NCBI GenBank assembly: GCA_935421135.1
Contig: OW285194.1
Span: 62,001 to 126,000, forward strand
DNA length: 64,000 bases
Direction of reading: 5' to 3'
Origin: Bugulina stolonifera
Taxonomy: Eukaryota > Bryozoa > Gymnolaemata > Cheilostomatida > Bugulidae
Under the pieces are notes generated by a model. That model ran no database searches and had not been told where the DNA came from. It saw only the letters and a list, made by a program, of their open reading frames with translations. Within the stretch, counting starts at the first letter, position 1; every line of letters begins with the position of its first letter. The translations under genes were made by a program, and so were the position numbers. Of the stretch, positions 20,566 to 35,508 are shown in pieces.

Positions 20566-23500
20566 CCACCTCCATCCGATCCTCCTCTCTCACTAGAAAG
20601 ACACAGATGTTTCCAGTCATACTCATCATGCTCCCTGTGTTTGACGTTTACTACCTGCTGTGTTTATCCACTGGTGGGCAGAAATGCTTCAGTCTATAGA
20701 TGAGCTCAAGCAAGCTAAATCAGGTAGGACAGGCTACTTATAATTTACACTGTACATGTACTAACAATCCTAAGATCTGCACAGATACCCAAATGTAATC
20801 AGACATATTATATGACAATAGAAATTACGAGAAACAACCACTGGAACACTACAATGCCTTTGAGCAGTCATATTAACGGGTTGGTTTTGTTTTATTAACA
20901 TAATGCGGAGCAATTCATGCATCTATTACCTCCCTACGCCGTATGAATGACAACCACCTCCATCTAATCCTTCTCTCTCACTAGAAAGACACAGATGTTT
21001 TCAGTCAAACTCAGCTCGTTCTCAGGTAATTGATTTTTACTACCGGCTGTGTTTATCCTATGGTGGGTAGAAATGCTTCAGTTTATAGATGAGCTCAAGC
21101 AAGCTAAAACAGGAAAAACAAGCTATTTATAATATACACTGTACATGTACTAACAATTGTAAGGTCTGCACAGATACCCGAATATAATCTCACAATTTGT
21201 ATGACAATGGAAATAGCAGTAAATAATCGCTGTAACACCACAATATCTTTGAGCAGTCATATTGACGGGTTGGTTTTATTTTACTAACCTGATATAGAAC
21301 AATTCATGCATCTATTACCTCCCTAAGCCGTAGGAATGACAACCACCTCAATCGACTCCTATCCTCTCACTGGAATGACGTAGATGTTTCCAGGCATACT
21401 TAGCTTGCTCTCTGGTGATTGCCTTTTACTAGCAGCTGAGTCTATCCTCTGGTGGGCATAAATGCTTCAGTCTATAGATGAGCTCAAGCAAGCTAAAACA
21501 AGTAGGACAAGCTATCTATAATATACACTGTACATGTCCTAACAATCCTAAGATCTGCACAGATACCCTAATATACCCTCACATATTATATGACAATATA
21601 AATAGCAGTAAATAACCACTGTAACACTACAATACCTTTGAGCAGTCATGTTAACGGGTTGGTTTTGCTTTATTAACATAATATGGAACAATTCATGCAT
21701 CTATTACCTCCTTATGCTGCAGGAATGACAACCACCTCCATCCGATCCTCCTCTCTCAGTAGAAGAGCACAGATGTTTTCGGTCATGCTTAGTCCGCTCC
21801 CTGGTGACTGACATTTACTACCAGCTGTGTTTATCCTCTGGTGGGCAGAAATGATTCAGTCTATAGATGAGCTCAAGCAAGCTAGAACAGGTAGGACAGG
21901 CTATTTATAATACATGTACTAACAATGTAATCAGACATATTATATGACAATAGAAATCGCAGTAAATAGCCACTGGAACACTACAATGCCTTTGAGCAGT
22001 CATATTAACAGGTCGGTTTTGTTTTATTAACAAAATGCGTAACAATATATGCATCTATACCTCTATTACCTCCCTATGCCGTAGGAATGACAACTACCTC
22101 CATCCGATCCTCCTCTCTCACTAGAAAGACATAGATGTTTCCTGTCATACTCAGCTCGCTCTCAGGTAATTGACTTTTACTACCTGCTGTGTTTATCCTC
22201 CGTTGTGTAGAGATGCTTCAGTCTATAGATGAGCTCAAGCAAGCTAAAACAGGAAAGACAAGCTATTTATAACATACTTTTTGCATGTATTAACAATCGT
22301 AAGATCTCCACAGATACCCGAATATAATCTCACAGTATATATGACAATAGAAATAACAGTAAATAATCACTGTAACACTACAATGTCTTTTTACAGTCAT
22401 ACAGTACTAACGGTTTGGTTATATTTCATTAACATAATATAGAACAATTCATGCATCCATTACCTCCCTACGCCGCAGGAATGACAACCACCTCCATCTA
22501 ATCCTTCTCTCTCACTAGAAGGACACAGATATTTCCAGTCATACTCATCATGCTCTCTGGTGTTTGACTTTTACTACCTGCTGTGTCTATCCACTGGTGG
22601 GCAGAAATGCTTCAGTCTATAGATGAGCTCAAGCAAGCTAAAACAGGTAGGACAGGCTACTTATAATTTACACTGTACATGTACTAACAATCATAAGGTC
22701 TGCGCAGATACTGTCATATTTTGTATGACAACAGAAATAACAGTAAATGATCGCTGTAACACTACAATAACTTTGAACAGTCATATTCATCGGTTGGTTT
22801 TATTTTAATAACATGATATAGAACCATTCATGCATCTATTACCTCCCTAAGCTGTATGAATGACAACCACCTTCAATCGACTCCTATCCTCTCACTAGAA
22901 AGACACAGATGTTTTCAGTCATACTCAGCTCGCTCTCAGGTAATTGATTTTTACTACCGGCTGTGTTTATCCTCTGGTGGGCATAAATGCTTCAGTCTAT
23001 AGATGAGCTCAAGCAAGCTAAAACAAGTAGGACAAGCTATCTATAATATACACTGTACATGTCCTAACAATCCTAAGATCTGCACAGATACCCTAATATA
23101 CTCTCACATATTATATGACAATATAAATAGCAGTAAATAACCACTGTAACACTACAATACCTTTGAGCAGTCATGTTAACGGGTTGGTTTTGCTTTATTA
23201 ACATAATATGGAACAATTCATGCATCTATTACCTCCTTATGCTGCAGGAATGACAACCACCTCCATCGATCCTCCTCTCTCAGTACAGTACTAACGGTTT
23301 GGTTATATTTCATTAACATAATATAGAACAATTCATGCATCCATTACCTCCCTACGCCGCAGGAATGACAACCACCTCCATCTAATCCTTCTCTCTCACT
23401 AGAAGGACACAGATGTTTCCAGTCATACTCATCATGCTCTCTGGTGTTTGACCTTTACTACCTGCTGTGTCTATCCACTGGTGGGCAGAGATGCTTCAGT

Positions 23501-24544
23501 CTATAGATGAGCTCAAGCAAGGTAAAACAGGTAGGACAATCTACTTATAATTTAGACTGTACATGTACTAACAATCATAAGGTCTGCGCAGATACCCAAC
23601 ATAATGTCATATTTTGTATGACAATAGAAATAACAGTAAATAATCGCTGTAACACTACAATAACTTTGAACAGTCATATTCATCGGTTGGTTTTATTTTA
23701 ATAACATGATATAGAACAATTCATGCATCTATTACCTCCCTAAGCCCTAGGAATGACAACCACCTCAATCCACTCCTATCCTCTCACTAGAAAGACACAG
23801 ATGTTTCGAGGCATACTCAACTCGCTCTCAGGTAATTGACTTTTACTACCAGCGGTGTCTATTCACTGGTGGGCAAAAATACTTCAGTCTATAGATGAGC
23901 TCAAGTAAGCTAAAACAGGAAAGACAAGCTATTTATAACATACACTTTGCATGTACTAACAATCGTAAGATCTCCACAGATACCCGAATATAATCTCACA
24001 GTATATATGACAATGGAACTAGCAGTAAATAATCGCTGTAACACTACAATATCTTTGAGCAGTCATGTTAACAGATTGGTTTTGCTTTATTAACATAATA
24101 TGGAACAATTCATGCATCTATTACCTCCTTATGCTGCAGGAATGACAACCACCTCCATCCGATCCTCCTCTCTCACTAGAAGAGCACAAAATATTATCAG
24201 TCATGCTTAGTCCGCTCTCTGGTGACTGACATTTACTACCAGCTGTGTTTATCCTCTGGTGGGGAGAAATGATTCAGTCTATAGATGAGCTCAAGCAAGC
24301 TAAAACAGGAAAGACAACCTATTTATAACATACACTTTGCATGTACTAACAATCCTAAGATCTGTGCAGATACCCAAATGTAATCAGACATATTATATGA
24401 CAATAGAAATCACAGTAAATAGCCACTGGAGCACTACAATGCCTTTGAGCAGTCTTATTAACGGGTTGGTTTTGTTTTATTAACATAATGCGGAACAATA
24501 TATGCATCTATACCTCTATTACCTCCCTATGCTGTAGGAATGAC
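20566..24544 (+). repeat. Satellite block duplicated at offset 9,876 (copy 2)
   Basis: This is the partner of 10690-14668, differing only at scattered bases (for example GGTAGGACAGG here against GGTAGGCCAGG at about 12770). Confidence 0.8.
23249..23363 (+). repeat. Truncated satellite monomer, 115 bp (copy 2)
   Basis: It has the same internal deletion and joint as at 13373, exactly 9,876 bp away. The deletion therefore predates the 9,876-bp duplication. Confidence 0.85.
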
Positions 24545-25321
24545 AACCACCTCCATCTAATCCTTCTCTCTCACTAGAAAGACACAGCTGTTTTCAGTCA
24601 TACTCAGCTCGTTCTCAGGTAATTGATTTTTACTACCGACTGTGTTTATCCTATGGTGGGTAGAAATGCTTCAGTTTATAGATGAGCTCAAGCAAGCTAA
24701 AACAGGAAAGACAAGCTATTTATAACATACACTGTACATGTACTAACAATCGTAAGATCTCCACAGATACCCGAATATAATCTCACAGTATATATGACAA
24801 TAGAAATAACAGTAAATAATCACTGTAACACTACAATGTCTTTGAACAGTCATACAGTATTAACGGTTTGGTTATATTTCATTAACATAATATAGAACAA
24901 TTCATGCATCCATTACCTCCCTACGCCGCAGGAATGACAACCACCTCCATCTAATCCTTCTCTCTCACTAGAAGGACACAGATATTTCCAGTCATACTCA
25001 TCATGCTCTCTGGTGTTTGACTTTTACTACCTGCTGTGTCTATCCACTGGTGGGCAGAAATGCTTCAGTCTATAGATGAGCTCAAGTAAGCTAAAACAGG
25101 AAAAACAAGCTATTTATAACATACACTTTGCATGTACTAACAATCGTAAGATCTCCACAGATACCCGAATATAATCTCACAGTATATATGACAATGGAAC
25201 TAGCAGTAAATAATCGCTGTAACACTACAATATCTTTGAGCAGTCATGTTAACAGATTGGTTTTGCTTTATTAACATAATATGGAACAATTCATGCATCT
25301 ATTACCTCCTTATGCTGCAGG
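24539..25321 (+). repeat. Satellite dimer, tandem copy 1
   Basis: This two-monomer unit (B-like head, then A head) is repeated immediately downstream at 25322-26108. Both carry the rare GACACAGCTG and CTACCGACTGTG variants. Copy 2 is 4 bp longer because of AGTATATAATTATGAC. Confidence 0.8.
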
Positions 25322-26767
25322 AATGACAACCACCTCCATCTAATCCTTCTCTCTCACTAGAAAGACACAGCTGTTTTCAGTCATACTCAGCTCGTTCTCA
25401 GGTAATTGATTTTTACTACCGACTGTGTTTATCCTATGGTGGGTAGAAATGCTTCAGTTTATAGATGAGCTCAAGCAAGCTAAAACAGGAAAGACAAGCT
25501 ATTTATAACATACACTGTACATGTACTAACAATCGTAAGATCTCCACAGATACCCGAATATAATCTCACAGTATATATGACAATAGAAATAACAGTAAAT
25601 AATCACTGTAACACTACAATGTCTTTGAACAGTCATACAGTATTAACGGTTTGGTTATATTTCATTAACATAATATAGAACAATTCATGCATCCATTACC
25701 TCCCTACGCCGCAGGAATGACAACCACCTCCATCTAATCCTTCTCTCTCACTAGAAGGACACAGATATTTCCAGTCATACTCATCATGCTCTCTGGTGTT
25801 TGACTTTTACTACCTGCTGTGTCTATCCACTGGTGGGCAGAAATGCTTCAGTCTATAGATGAGCTCAAGTAAGCTAAAACAGGAAAAACAAGCTATTTAT
25901 AACATACACTTTGCATGTACTAACAATCGTAAGATCTCCACAGATACCCGAATATAATCTCACAGTATATAATTATGACAATGGAAATAGCAGTAAATAA
26001 TCGCTGTAACACTACAATATCTTTGAGCAGTCATGTTAACGGGTTGGTTTTGCTTTATTAACATAATATGGAACAATTCATGCATCTATTACCTCCTTAT
26101 GCTGCAGGAGTGACAACCACCTCCATCCGATCCTCCTCTCTCACTAGAAGAGCACAGAATATTATCAGTCATGCTTAGTCCGCTCTCTGGTGACTGACAT
26201 TTACTACCAGCTGTGTTTATCCTCTGGTGGGCAGAAATGATTCAGTCTATAGATGAGCTCAAGCAAGCTAAAACAGGTAGGACAGGCTATTTATAATACA
26301 TGTATATACACTGTACATGTACTAACAATCCTAAGATCTGTGCAGATACCCAAATGTAATCAGACATATTATATGACAATAGAAATCACAGTAAATAGCC
26401 ACTGGAGCACTACAATGCCTTTGAGCAGTCATATTAACGGGTTGGTTTTGTTTCATTAACATAATGCGGAACAATATATGCATCTATACCTCTATTACCT
26501 CCCTATGCCGTAGGAATGACAACTACCTCCATCCCATCCTCCTCTCTCACTAGAAAGACACAGATGTTTCCAGTCATACTCAGCTGCTCTCAGGTAATTG
26601 ATTTTTACTACCAGCTGTGTTTATCCTCCGTTGGGTAGAGATGCTTCAGTCTATAGATGAGCTCAAGCAAGCTAAAACAGGAAAGACAAGCTATTTATAA
26701 CATACACTTTGCATGTACTAACAATTGTAAGATCTCCACAGATACCCGAATATAATCTCACAGTATA
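25233..26767 (+). repeat. Satellite block duplicated at offset 6,353 (copy 2)
   Basis: This is the partner of 18880-20414. Similarity stops near 26767, where this copy reads AGTATATATGGCAATAG and the other AGTATATAATATGAC. Confidence 0.75.
25322..26108 (+). repeat. Satellite dimer, tandem copy 2
   Basis: This is the direct tandem copy of 24539-25321. The dimer also matches 18969-19755, so three copies of this pair exist in the window. It overlaps the second copy of the 6,353-offset block. Confidence 0.8.
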
Positions 26768-26869
26768 TATGGCAATAGAAATAACAGTTAATAATCACTG
26801 TAACACTACAATTTCTTTGAACAGTCATACAGTATTAACGGTTTGGTTTTATTTCATTAACATAATATA

Positions 26870-29245
26870 GAACAATGCATGCATCCATTACCTCCCTACG
26901 CCGCAGGAATGACAACCACCTCCATCTAATCCTTCTCTCTCACTAGAAGGACACAGATGTTTCCAGTCATACTCATCATGCTCCCTGTGTTTGACTTTTA
27001 CTACCTGCTGTGTTTATCCACTAGTGGGCAGAAATGCTTCAGTCTATAGATGAGCTCAAGCAAGCTAAAACAGGTAGGACAGGCTACTTATAATTTACAC
27101 TGTACATGTACTAACAATCCTAAGATCTGCACAGATACCCAAATGTAATCAGACATATTATATGACAATAGAAATTACAAGAAACAACCACTGGAACACT
27201 ACAATGCCTTTGAGCAGTCATATTAACGGGTTGGTTTTGTTTTATTAACATAATGCGGAACAATTCATGCATCTATTACCTCCCTACGCCGTATGAATGA
27301 CAACCACCTCCATCTAATCCTTCTCTCTCACTAGAAAGACACAGATGTTTTCAGTCATACTCAGCTCGCTCTCAGGTAATTGATTTTTACTACCGGCTGT
27401 GTTTATCCTCTGGTGGGCAGAAATGATTCAGTCTATAGATGAGCTCAAGCAAGCTAAAACAGGTAGGACAGGCTATTTATAATACATGTACTAACAATGT
27501 AATCAGACATATTATATGACAATAGAAATCGCAGTAAATAGCCACTGGAACACTACAATGCCTTTGAGCAGTCATATTAACAGGTTGGTTTTGTTTTATT
27601 AACATAATGCGGAACAATTCATGCATCTATTACCTCCCTATGCCGTATGAATGACAACCACCTCAATCTAATCCGTCTCTCTCACTAGAAAGACACAGAT
27701 GCCTTCAGTCATACTCAGCTCGCTCTCAGGTAATTGATTTTTACTACCGGCTGTGTTTATCCTCTGGTGGGTAGAAATGCGTCAGTTGTTCGATGAGCTC
27801 AAGCAAGCTAAAACAGGAAAGACAAGCTATTTATAATATGCACTGTACATGTACTGACAATTGTAAGGTCTGCACAGATACCCGAATATAATCTCACATT
27901 TTGTATGACAATGGAAATAGCAGTAAATAATCGCTGTAACACCACAATATCTTTGAGCAGTCATATTGACGGGTTGGTTTTATTTTATTAACCTGATATA
28001 GAACAATTCATGCATCTATTACCTCCCTAAGCCGTAGGAATGACAACCACCTCAATCGAATCCTATCCTCTCACTGGAAGGACGTAGATGTTTCCAGGCA
28101 TACTTAGCTTGCTCTCTGGTGATTGCCTTTTACTAGCAGCTGAGTTTATCCTCTGGTGGGCATAAATGCTTCAGTCTATAGATGAGCTCAAGCAAGCTAA
28201 AACATGTAGGACAAGCTATCTATAATATACACTGTACATGTCCTAACAATCCTAAGATCTGCACAGATACCCTAATATACTCTCACATATTATATGACAA
28301 TATAAATAGCAGTAAAAAACCACTGTAACACTACAATACCTTTGAGCAGTCATGTTAACGGGTTGGTTTTGCTTTATTAACATAATATGGAACAATTCAT
28401 GCATCTATTACCTCCTTATGCTGCAGGAATGACAACCACCTCCATCCGATCCTCCTCTCTCACTAGAAGAGCACAGATGTTTTCGGTCCTGCTTAGTCCG
28501 CTCTCTGGTGACTGGCATTTACTACCAGCTGTGTTTATCCTCTGGTGGGCAGAAATGATTCAGTCTATAGATGAGCTCAAGCAAGCTAGAACAGGTAGGA
28601 CAGGCTATTTTTAACACATGTATATGCACTGTACATGTACTAACAATGTAATCAGGCATATTGTATGACAATAGAAATCGCAGTAAATGGCCACTGGAAC
28701 GTTCCAATGCCTTTGAGCAGTCATATTAACGGGTTGGTTTTGTTTTATTAACATAATGCGGAACAATATATGCATCTATACCTGTATTACCTCCCTATGC
28801 CGTAGGAATGACAACTACCTCCATCCGATCCTCCTCTCTCACTAGAAAGACACAGATGTTATTAGTCATACTCAACTCGCTCTCAGGTAATTGATTTTTA
28901 CTACCAGCTGTGTTTATCCTCAGTTGGGTAGAGATGCTTCAAGCAAGCTAAAACAGGAAAGACAGGCTATTTATAACATACACTTTGCATGTACTAACAA
29001 TCGTAAGATCTCCACAGATACCCGAATATAATCTCACAGTATATATGGCAATAGAAATAACAGTTAATAATCACTGTAACACTACAATTTCTTTGAACAG
29101 TCATACAGTATTAACGGTTTGGTTTTATTTCATTAACATAATATAGAACAATTCATGCATCCATTACCTCCCTACGCCGCCGGAATGACAACCACCTCCA
29201 TCTAATCCTTCTCTCTCACCAGAAGGACACAGATGTTTCCAGTCA
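26870..29245 (+). repeat. Satellite block duplicated at offset 5,781 (copy 1)
   Basis: This block matches 32651-35026. Shared rare variants are CAGATGCCTTCAG, GCGTCAGTTGTTCGATGAG, CGGTCCTGCTTAGTCCG and TTATTAGTCATACTC. Confidence 0.8.
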
Positions 29246-29339
29246 TACTCAGCTCGCTCTCAGGTAATTGATTTTTACTACCAGCTGTGTTTATCCTCCG
29301 TTGGGTAGAGATGCTTCAGTCTATAGATGAGCTCAAGCA

Positions 29340-30385
29340 AGCTAAAACAGGAAAGACAAGCTATTTATAACATACACTTTGCATGTACTAACAATCGTAA
29401 GATCTCCACAGATACCCGAATATAATCTCACAGTATATATGACAATAGAAATAACAGTAAATAATCACTGTAACACTACAATGTCTTTGAACAGTCATAC
29501 AGTATTAACGGTTTGGTTATATTTAATTAACATAATATAGAACAATTCTTGCATCCATTACCTCCCTACGCCGCAGGAATGACAACCACCTCCATCTAAT
29601 CCTTCTCTCTCACTAGAAGGACACAGATATTTCCAGTCATACTCATCATGCTCTCTGGTGTTTGACTTTTACTACCTGCTGTGTCTATCCACTGGTGGGC
29701 AGAAGTGCTTCAGTCTATAGATGAGCTCAAGCAAGCTAAAACAGGTAGGACAGGCTACTTATAATTTACACTGTACATGTACTAACAATCATAAGGTCTG
29801 CGCAGATACCCAATATAATGTCATATTTTGTATGACAATAGAAATAACAGTAAATAATTGCTGTAACACTACAATGTCTTTGAACAGTCATACAGTATTA
29901 ACCGTTTGGTTTTATTTTAATAACATGATATAGAACAATTCATGCATCTATTACCTCCCAAAGCCCTAGGACTGACAACCACCTCAATCCACTCCTATCC
30001 TCTCACTAGAAAGACACAGATGTTTCCAGGCATACTCAACTCGCTCTCAGCTAATTGACTTTTACTACCAGCGGTGTCTATCCACTGGTGGGGAGAAATG
30101 ATTCAGTCTATAGATGAGCTCAAGCAAGCTAAAACAGGAAAGACAAGCTATTTATAACATACACTTTGCATGTACTAACAATCCTAAGATCTGTGCAGAT
30201 ACCCAAATGTAATCAGACATATTATATGACAATAGAAATCACAGTAAATAGCCACTGGAGCACTACAATGCCTTTGAGCAGTCATATTAACGGGTTGGTT
30301 TTGTTTTATTAACATAATGCGGAACAATATATGCATCTATACCTCTATTACCTCCCTATGCTGTAGGAATGACAACTACCTCCAT
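29340..30385 (+). repeat. Satellite block duplicated at offset about 6,169 (copy 1)
   Basis: This block matches 35509-36552. Shared variants include ATATTTAATTAACATAATATAG, CAATTCTTGCATCC, CCCAAAGCCCTAGGACTGAC and CTCTCAGCTAATTGAC. Confidence 0.75.
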
Positions 30386-30879
30386 CCGATCCTCCTCTCT
30401 CACTAGAAAGACACAGATGTTTCCAGTCATACTCAGCTGCTCTCAGGTAATTGATTTTTACTACCAGCTGTGTTTATCTTCCGTTGGATAGAGATGCTTC
30501 AGTCTATAGATGAGCTCAAGCAAGCTAAAACAGGAAAGACAAGCTATTTATAACATACACTTTGCATGTACTAACAATCGTAAGATCTCCACAGATACCC
30601 GAATATGATCTCACAGTATATAATATGACAATAGAAATAACAGTAAATAATCACTCTAACACAACAATGTCTTTGAACAGTCATACAGTATTAACGGTTT
30701 CGTTTTATTTCATTAACATAATATAGAACAATTCATGCATCCATTACCTCCCTACGCCCTAGGAATGACAACCACCTCAATCCACTCCTATCCTCTCACT
30801 AGAAAGACACAGATGTTTCTAGGCATACTCAACTCGCTCTCAGGTAATTGACTTTTACTACCAGCGGTGTCTATCCACT

Positions 30880-32330
30880 GTTGGGCAGAAATACTTCAGT
30901 CTATAGATGAGCTCAAGCAAGCTAAAACAGGCAAGACTGGTTACTTATCATATACGCTGTGCATGTACTAACAATCCTAACATCTGCACAGATGGCCCAA
31001 ATGTAATCAGACATATTATATGACGATAGAAATCGCAGTAAATAACCACTGGAACACTACGATGCCTTTGAGCAGTCATATTAACGGGTTGATTTTGTTT
31101 TATTAACATAATGCAGAACAATTCATGCATCTATTACCTCCCTATGCCGTATGAATGACAACCACCTCCATCTAATCCTTCTCTCTCACTAGAAAGACAC
31201 AGATGTTTTCAGTCATACTCAGCTCGCTCTCAGGTAATTGATTTTTACTACCGGCTGTGTTTATCCTATGGTGGGTAGAAATACTTCAGTTTATAGATGA
31301 GCTCAAGCAAGCTAAAACAGGAAAGACAGGCTATTTATAATTTACACTGTACATGTACTAACAATTGTAAGGTCTGCACAGATACCCGAATATAATCTCA
31401 CATTTTGTATGACAATGGAAATAGCAGTAAATAATCGCTGTAACACCACAATATATTTGCGCAGTCATATTGACGGGTTGGTTTTATTTTATTAACCTGA
31501 TATAGAACAATTCATGCATCTATTACCTCCTTATGCTGCAGGAATGACAACCACCTCCACCCGATCCTCCTCTCACTGGAAGGACGTAGATGTTTCCAGG
31601 CATACTTAGCTTGCTCTCTGGTGATTGACTTTTACTAGCAGCTGAGTTTATCCTCTGGTGGGCATAAATGCTTCACTCTATAGATGAGCTCAAGCAAGCT
31701 AAAACAAGTAGGACAAGCTATCTATAATATACACTGAACATGTCCTAACAATCCTAAGATCTGCACAGATACCCTAATATACTCTCACATATTATATGAC
31801 AATATAAATAGCAGTAAATAACCACTGTAAGACTACAATATCTTTGAGCAGTCATGTTAACGGAATGGTTTTGCTTTATTAACATAATATGGAACAATTC
31901 ATGCATCTCTTACCTCCTTACGCTGCAGGAATGACAACCACCTCCATCCGATCCTCCTCTCTCACTAGAAGAGCACAGATGTTTTCAGTCATGCATAGTC
32001 CGTTCTCTGGTGACTGGCATTTACTACCAGCTGTGTTTATCCTCTGGTGGGCAGAAATGATTCAGTCTATAGATGAGCTCAAGCAAGCTAGAACAGGTAG
32101 GACAGGCTATTTTTAACACATGTATATACACTGCACATGTACTAACAATGTAATCAGGCATATTATATGACAATAGAAATCGCAGTAAATGGCCACTGGA
32201 ACGCTCCAATGCCTTTGAGCAGTCATATTAACGGGTTGGTTTTGTTTTATTAACATAATGCGGAACAATATATGCATCTATACCTGTATTACCTCCCTAT
32301 GCCGTAGGAATGACAACTACCTCCATCCGA
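30880..32330 (+). repeat. Satellite block repeated at offset 31,671 (copy 1)
   Basis: This block matches 62551 to the window end. Shared variants are GATGGCCCAAAT, GACGATAGAAATCGC, TATTTGCGCAGTC and a class D head fused to class C at CCTCCTCTCACTGGAAGG. Confidence 0.75.
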
Positions 32331-32650
32331 TCCTCCTCTCTCACTAGAAAGACACAGATGTTTCCAGTCATACTCAACTCCCTCTCAGGTAATTGATTTT
32401 TACTACCAGCTGTGTTTATCCTCAGTTGGGTAGAGATGCTTCAAGCAAGCTAAAACAGGAAAGACAAGCTATTTATAACATACACTTTGCATGTACTAAC
32501 AATTGTAAGATCTCCACAGATACCCGAATATAATCTCACAGTATATAATATGACAATAGAAATAACAGTAAATAATCACTGTAACACTACAATGTCTTTC
32601 AACAGTCATACAGTATTAACGGTTTCGTTTTATTTCATTAACATAATATA

Positions 32651-35026
32651 GAACAATGCATGCATCCATTACCTCCCTACGCCGCAGGATTGACAACCAC
32701 CTCCATCTAATCCTTCTCTCTCACTAGAAGGACACAGATGTTTCCAGTCATACTCATCATGCTCCCTGTGTTTGACTTTTACTACCTGCTGTGTTTATCC
32801 ACTAGTGGGCAGAAATGCTTCAGTCTATAGATGAGCTCAAGCAAGCTAAAACAGGTAGGACAGGCTACTTATAATTTACACTGTACATGTACTAACAATC
32901 CTAAGATCTGCACAGATACCCAAATGTAATCAGACATATTATATGACAATAGAAATTACAAGAAACAACCACTGGAACACTACAATGCCTTTGAGCAGTC
33001 ATATTAACGGGTTGGTTTTGTTTTATTAACATAATGCGGAACAATTCATGCATCTATTACCTCCCTACGCCGTATGAATGACAACCACCTCCATCTAATC
33101 CTTCTCTCTCACTAGAAAGACACAGATGTTTTCAGTCATACTCAGCTCGCTCTCAGGTAATTGATTTTTACTACCGGCTGTGTTTATCCTCTGGTGGGCA
33201 GAAATGATTCAGTCTATAGATGAGCTCAAGCAAGCTAAAACAGGTAGGACAGGCTATTTATAATACATGTACTAACAATGTAATCAGACATATTATATGA
33301 CAATAGAAATCGCAGTAAATAGCCACTGGAACACTACAATGCCTTTGAGCAGTCATATTAACAGGTTGGTTTTGTTTTATTAACATAATGCGGAACAATT
33401 CATGCATCTATTACCTCCCTATGCCGTATGAATGACAACCACCTCAATCTAATCCGTCTCTCTCACTAAAAAGACACAGATGCCTTCAGTCATACTCAGC
33501 TCGCTCTCAGGTAATTGATTTTTACTACCGGCTGTGTTTATCCTCTGGTGGGTAGAAATGCGTCAGTTGTTCGATGAGCTCAAGCAAGCTAAAACAGGAA
33601 AGACAAGCTATTTATAATATGCACTGTACATGTACTGACAATTGTAAGGTCTGCACAGATACCCGAATATAATCTCACATTTTGTATGACAATGGAAATA
33701 GCAGTAAATAATCGCTGTAACACCACAATATCTTTGAGCAGTCATATTGACGGGTTGGTTTTATTTTATTAACCTGATATAGAACAATTCATGCATCTAT
33801 TACCTCCCTAAGCCGTAGGAATGACAACCACCTCAATCGAATCCTATCCTCTCACTGGAAGGACGTAGATGTTTCCAGGCATACTTAGCTTGCTCTCTGG
33901 TGATTGCCTTTTACTAGCAGCTGAGTTTATCCTCTGGTGGGCATAAATGCTTCAGTCTATAGATGAGCTCAAGCAAGCTAAAACATGTAGGACAAGCTAT
34001 CTATAATATACACTGTACATGTCCTAACAATCCTAAGATCTGCACAGATACCCTAATATACTCTCACATATTATATGACAATATAAATAGCAGTAAAAAA
34101 CCACTGTAACACTACAATACCTTTGAGCAGTCATGTTAACGGGTTGGTTTTGCTTTATTAACATAATATGGAACAATTCATGCATCTATTACCTCCTTAT
34201 GCTGCAGGAATGACAACCACCTCCATCCGATCCTCCTCTCTCACTAGAAGAGCACAGATGTTTTCGGTCCTGCTTAGTCCGCTCTCTGGTGACTGGCATT
34301 TACTACCAGCTGTGTTTATCCTCTGGTGGGCAGAAATGATTCAGTCTATAGATGAGCTCAAGCAAGCTAGAACAGGTAGGACAGGCTATTTTTAACACAT
34401 GTATATGCACTGTACATGTACTAACAATGTAATCAGGCATATTGTATGACAATAGAAATCGCAGTAAATGGCCACTGGAACGTTCCAATGCCTTTGAGCA
34501 GTCATATTAACGGGTTGGTTTTGTTTTATTAACATAATGCGGAAAAATATATGCATCTATACCTGTATTACCTCCCTATGCCGTAGGAATGACAACTACC
34601 TCCATCCGATCCTCCTCTCTCACTAGAAAGACACAGATGTTATTAGTCATACTCAACTCGCTCTCAGGTAATTGATTTTTACTACCAGCTGTGTTTATCC
34701 TCAGTTGGGTAGAGATGCTTCAAGCAAGCTAAAACAGGAAAGACAGGCTATTTATAACATACACTTTGCATGTACTAACAATCGTAAGATCTCCACAGAT
34801 ACCCGAATATAATCTCACAGTATATATGGCAATAGAAATAACAGTTAATAATCACTGTAACACTACAATTTCTTTGAACAGTCATACAGTATTAACGGTT
34901 TGGTTTTATTTCATTAACATAATATAGAACAATGCATGCATCCATTACCTCCCTACGCCGCAGGAATGACAACCACCTCCATCTAATCCTTCTCTCTCAC
35001 TAGAAGGACACAGATGTTTCCAGTCA
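32651..35026 (+). repeat. Satellite block duplicated at offset 5,781 (copy 2)
   Basis: This is the partner of 26870-29245, with only scattered differences (for example CACTAAAAAGAC here for CACTAGAAAGAC). Confidence 0.8.
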
Positions 35027-35508
35027 TACTCATCATGCTCCCTGTGTTTGACTTTTACTACCTGCTGTGTTTATCCACTAGTGGGCAGAAATGCTTCAGT
35101 CTATAGATGAGCTCAAGCAAGCTAAAACAGGTAGGACAGGCTACTTATAATTTACACTGTACATGTACTAACAATCCTAAGATCTGCACAGATACCCAAA
35201 TGTAATCAGACATATTATATGACAATAGAAATTACAAGAAACAACCACTGGAACACTACAATGCCTTTGAGCAGTCATATTAACGGGTTGGTTTTGTTTT
35301 ATTAACATAATGCGGAACAATTCATGCATCTATTACCTCCCTACGCCGTATGAATGACAACCACCTCCATCTAATCCTTCTCTCTCACTAGAAAGACACA
35401 GATGTTTTCAGTCATACTCAGCTCGCTCTCAGGTAATTGATTTTTACTACCGGCTGTGTTTATCCTCTGGTGGGCAGAAATGATTCAGTCTATAGATGAG
35501 CTCAAGCA

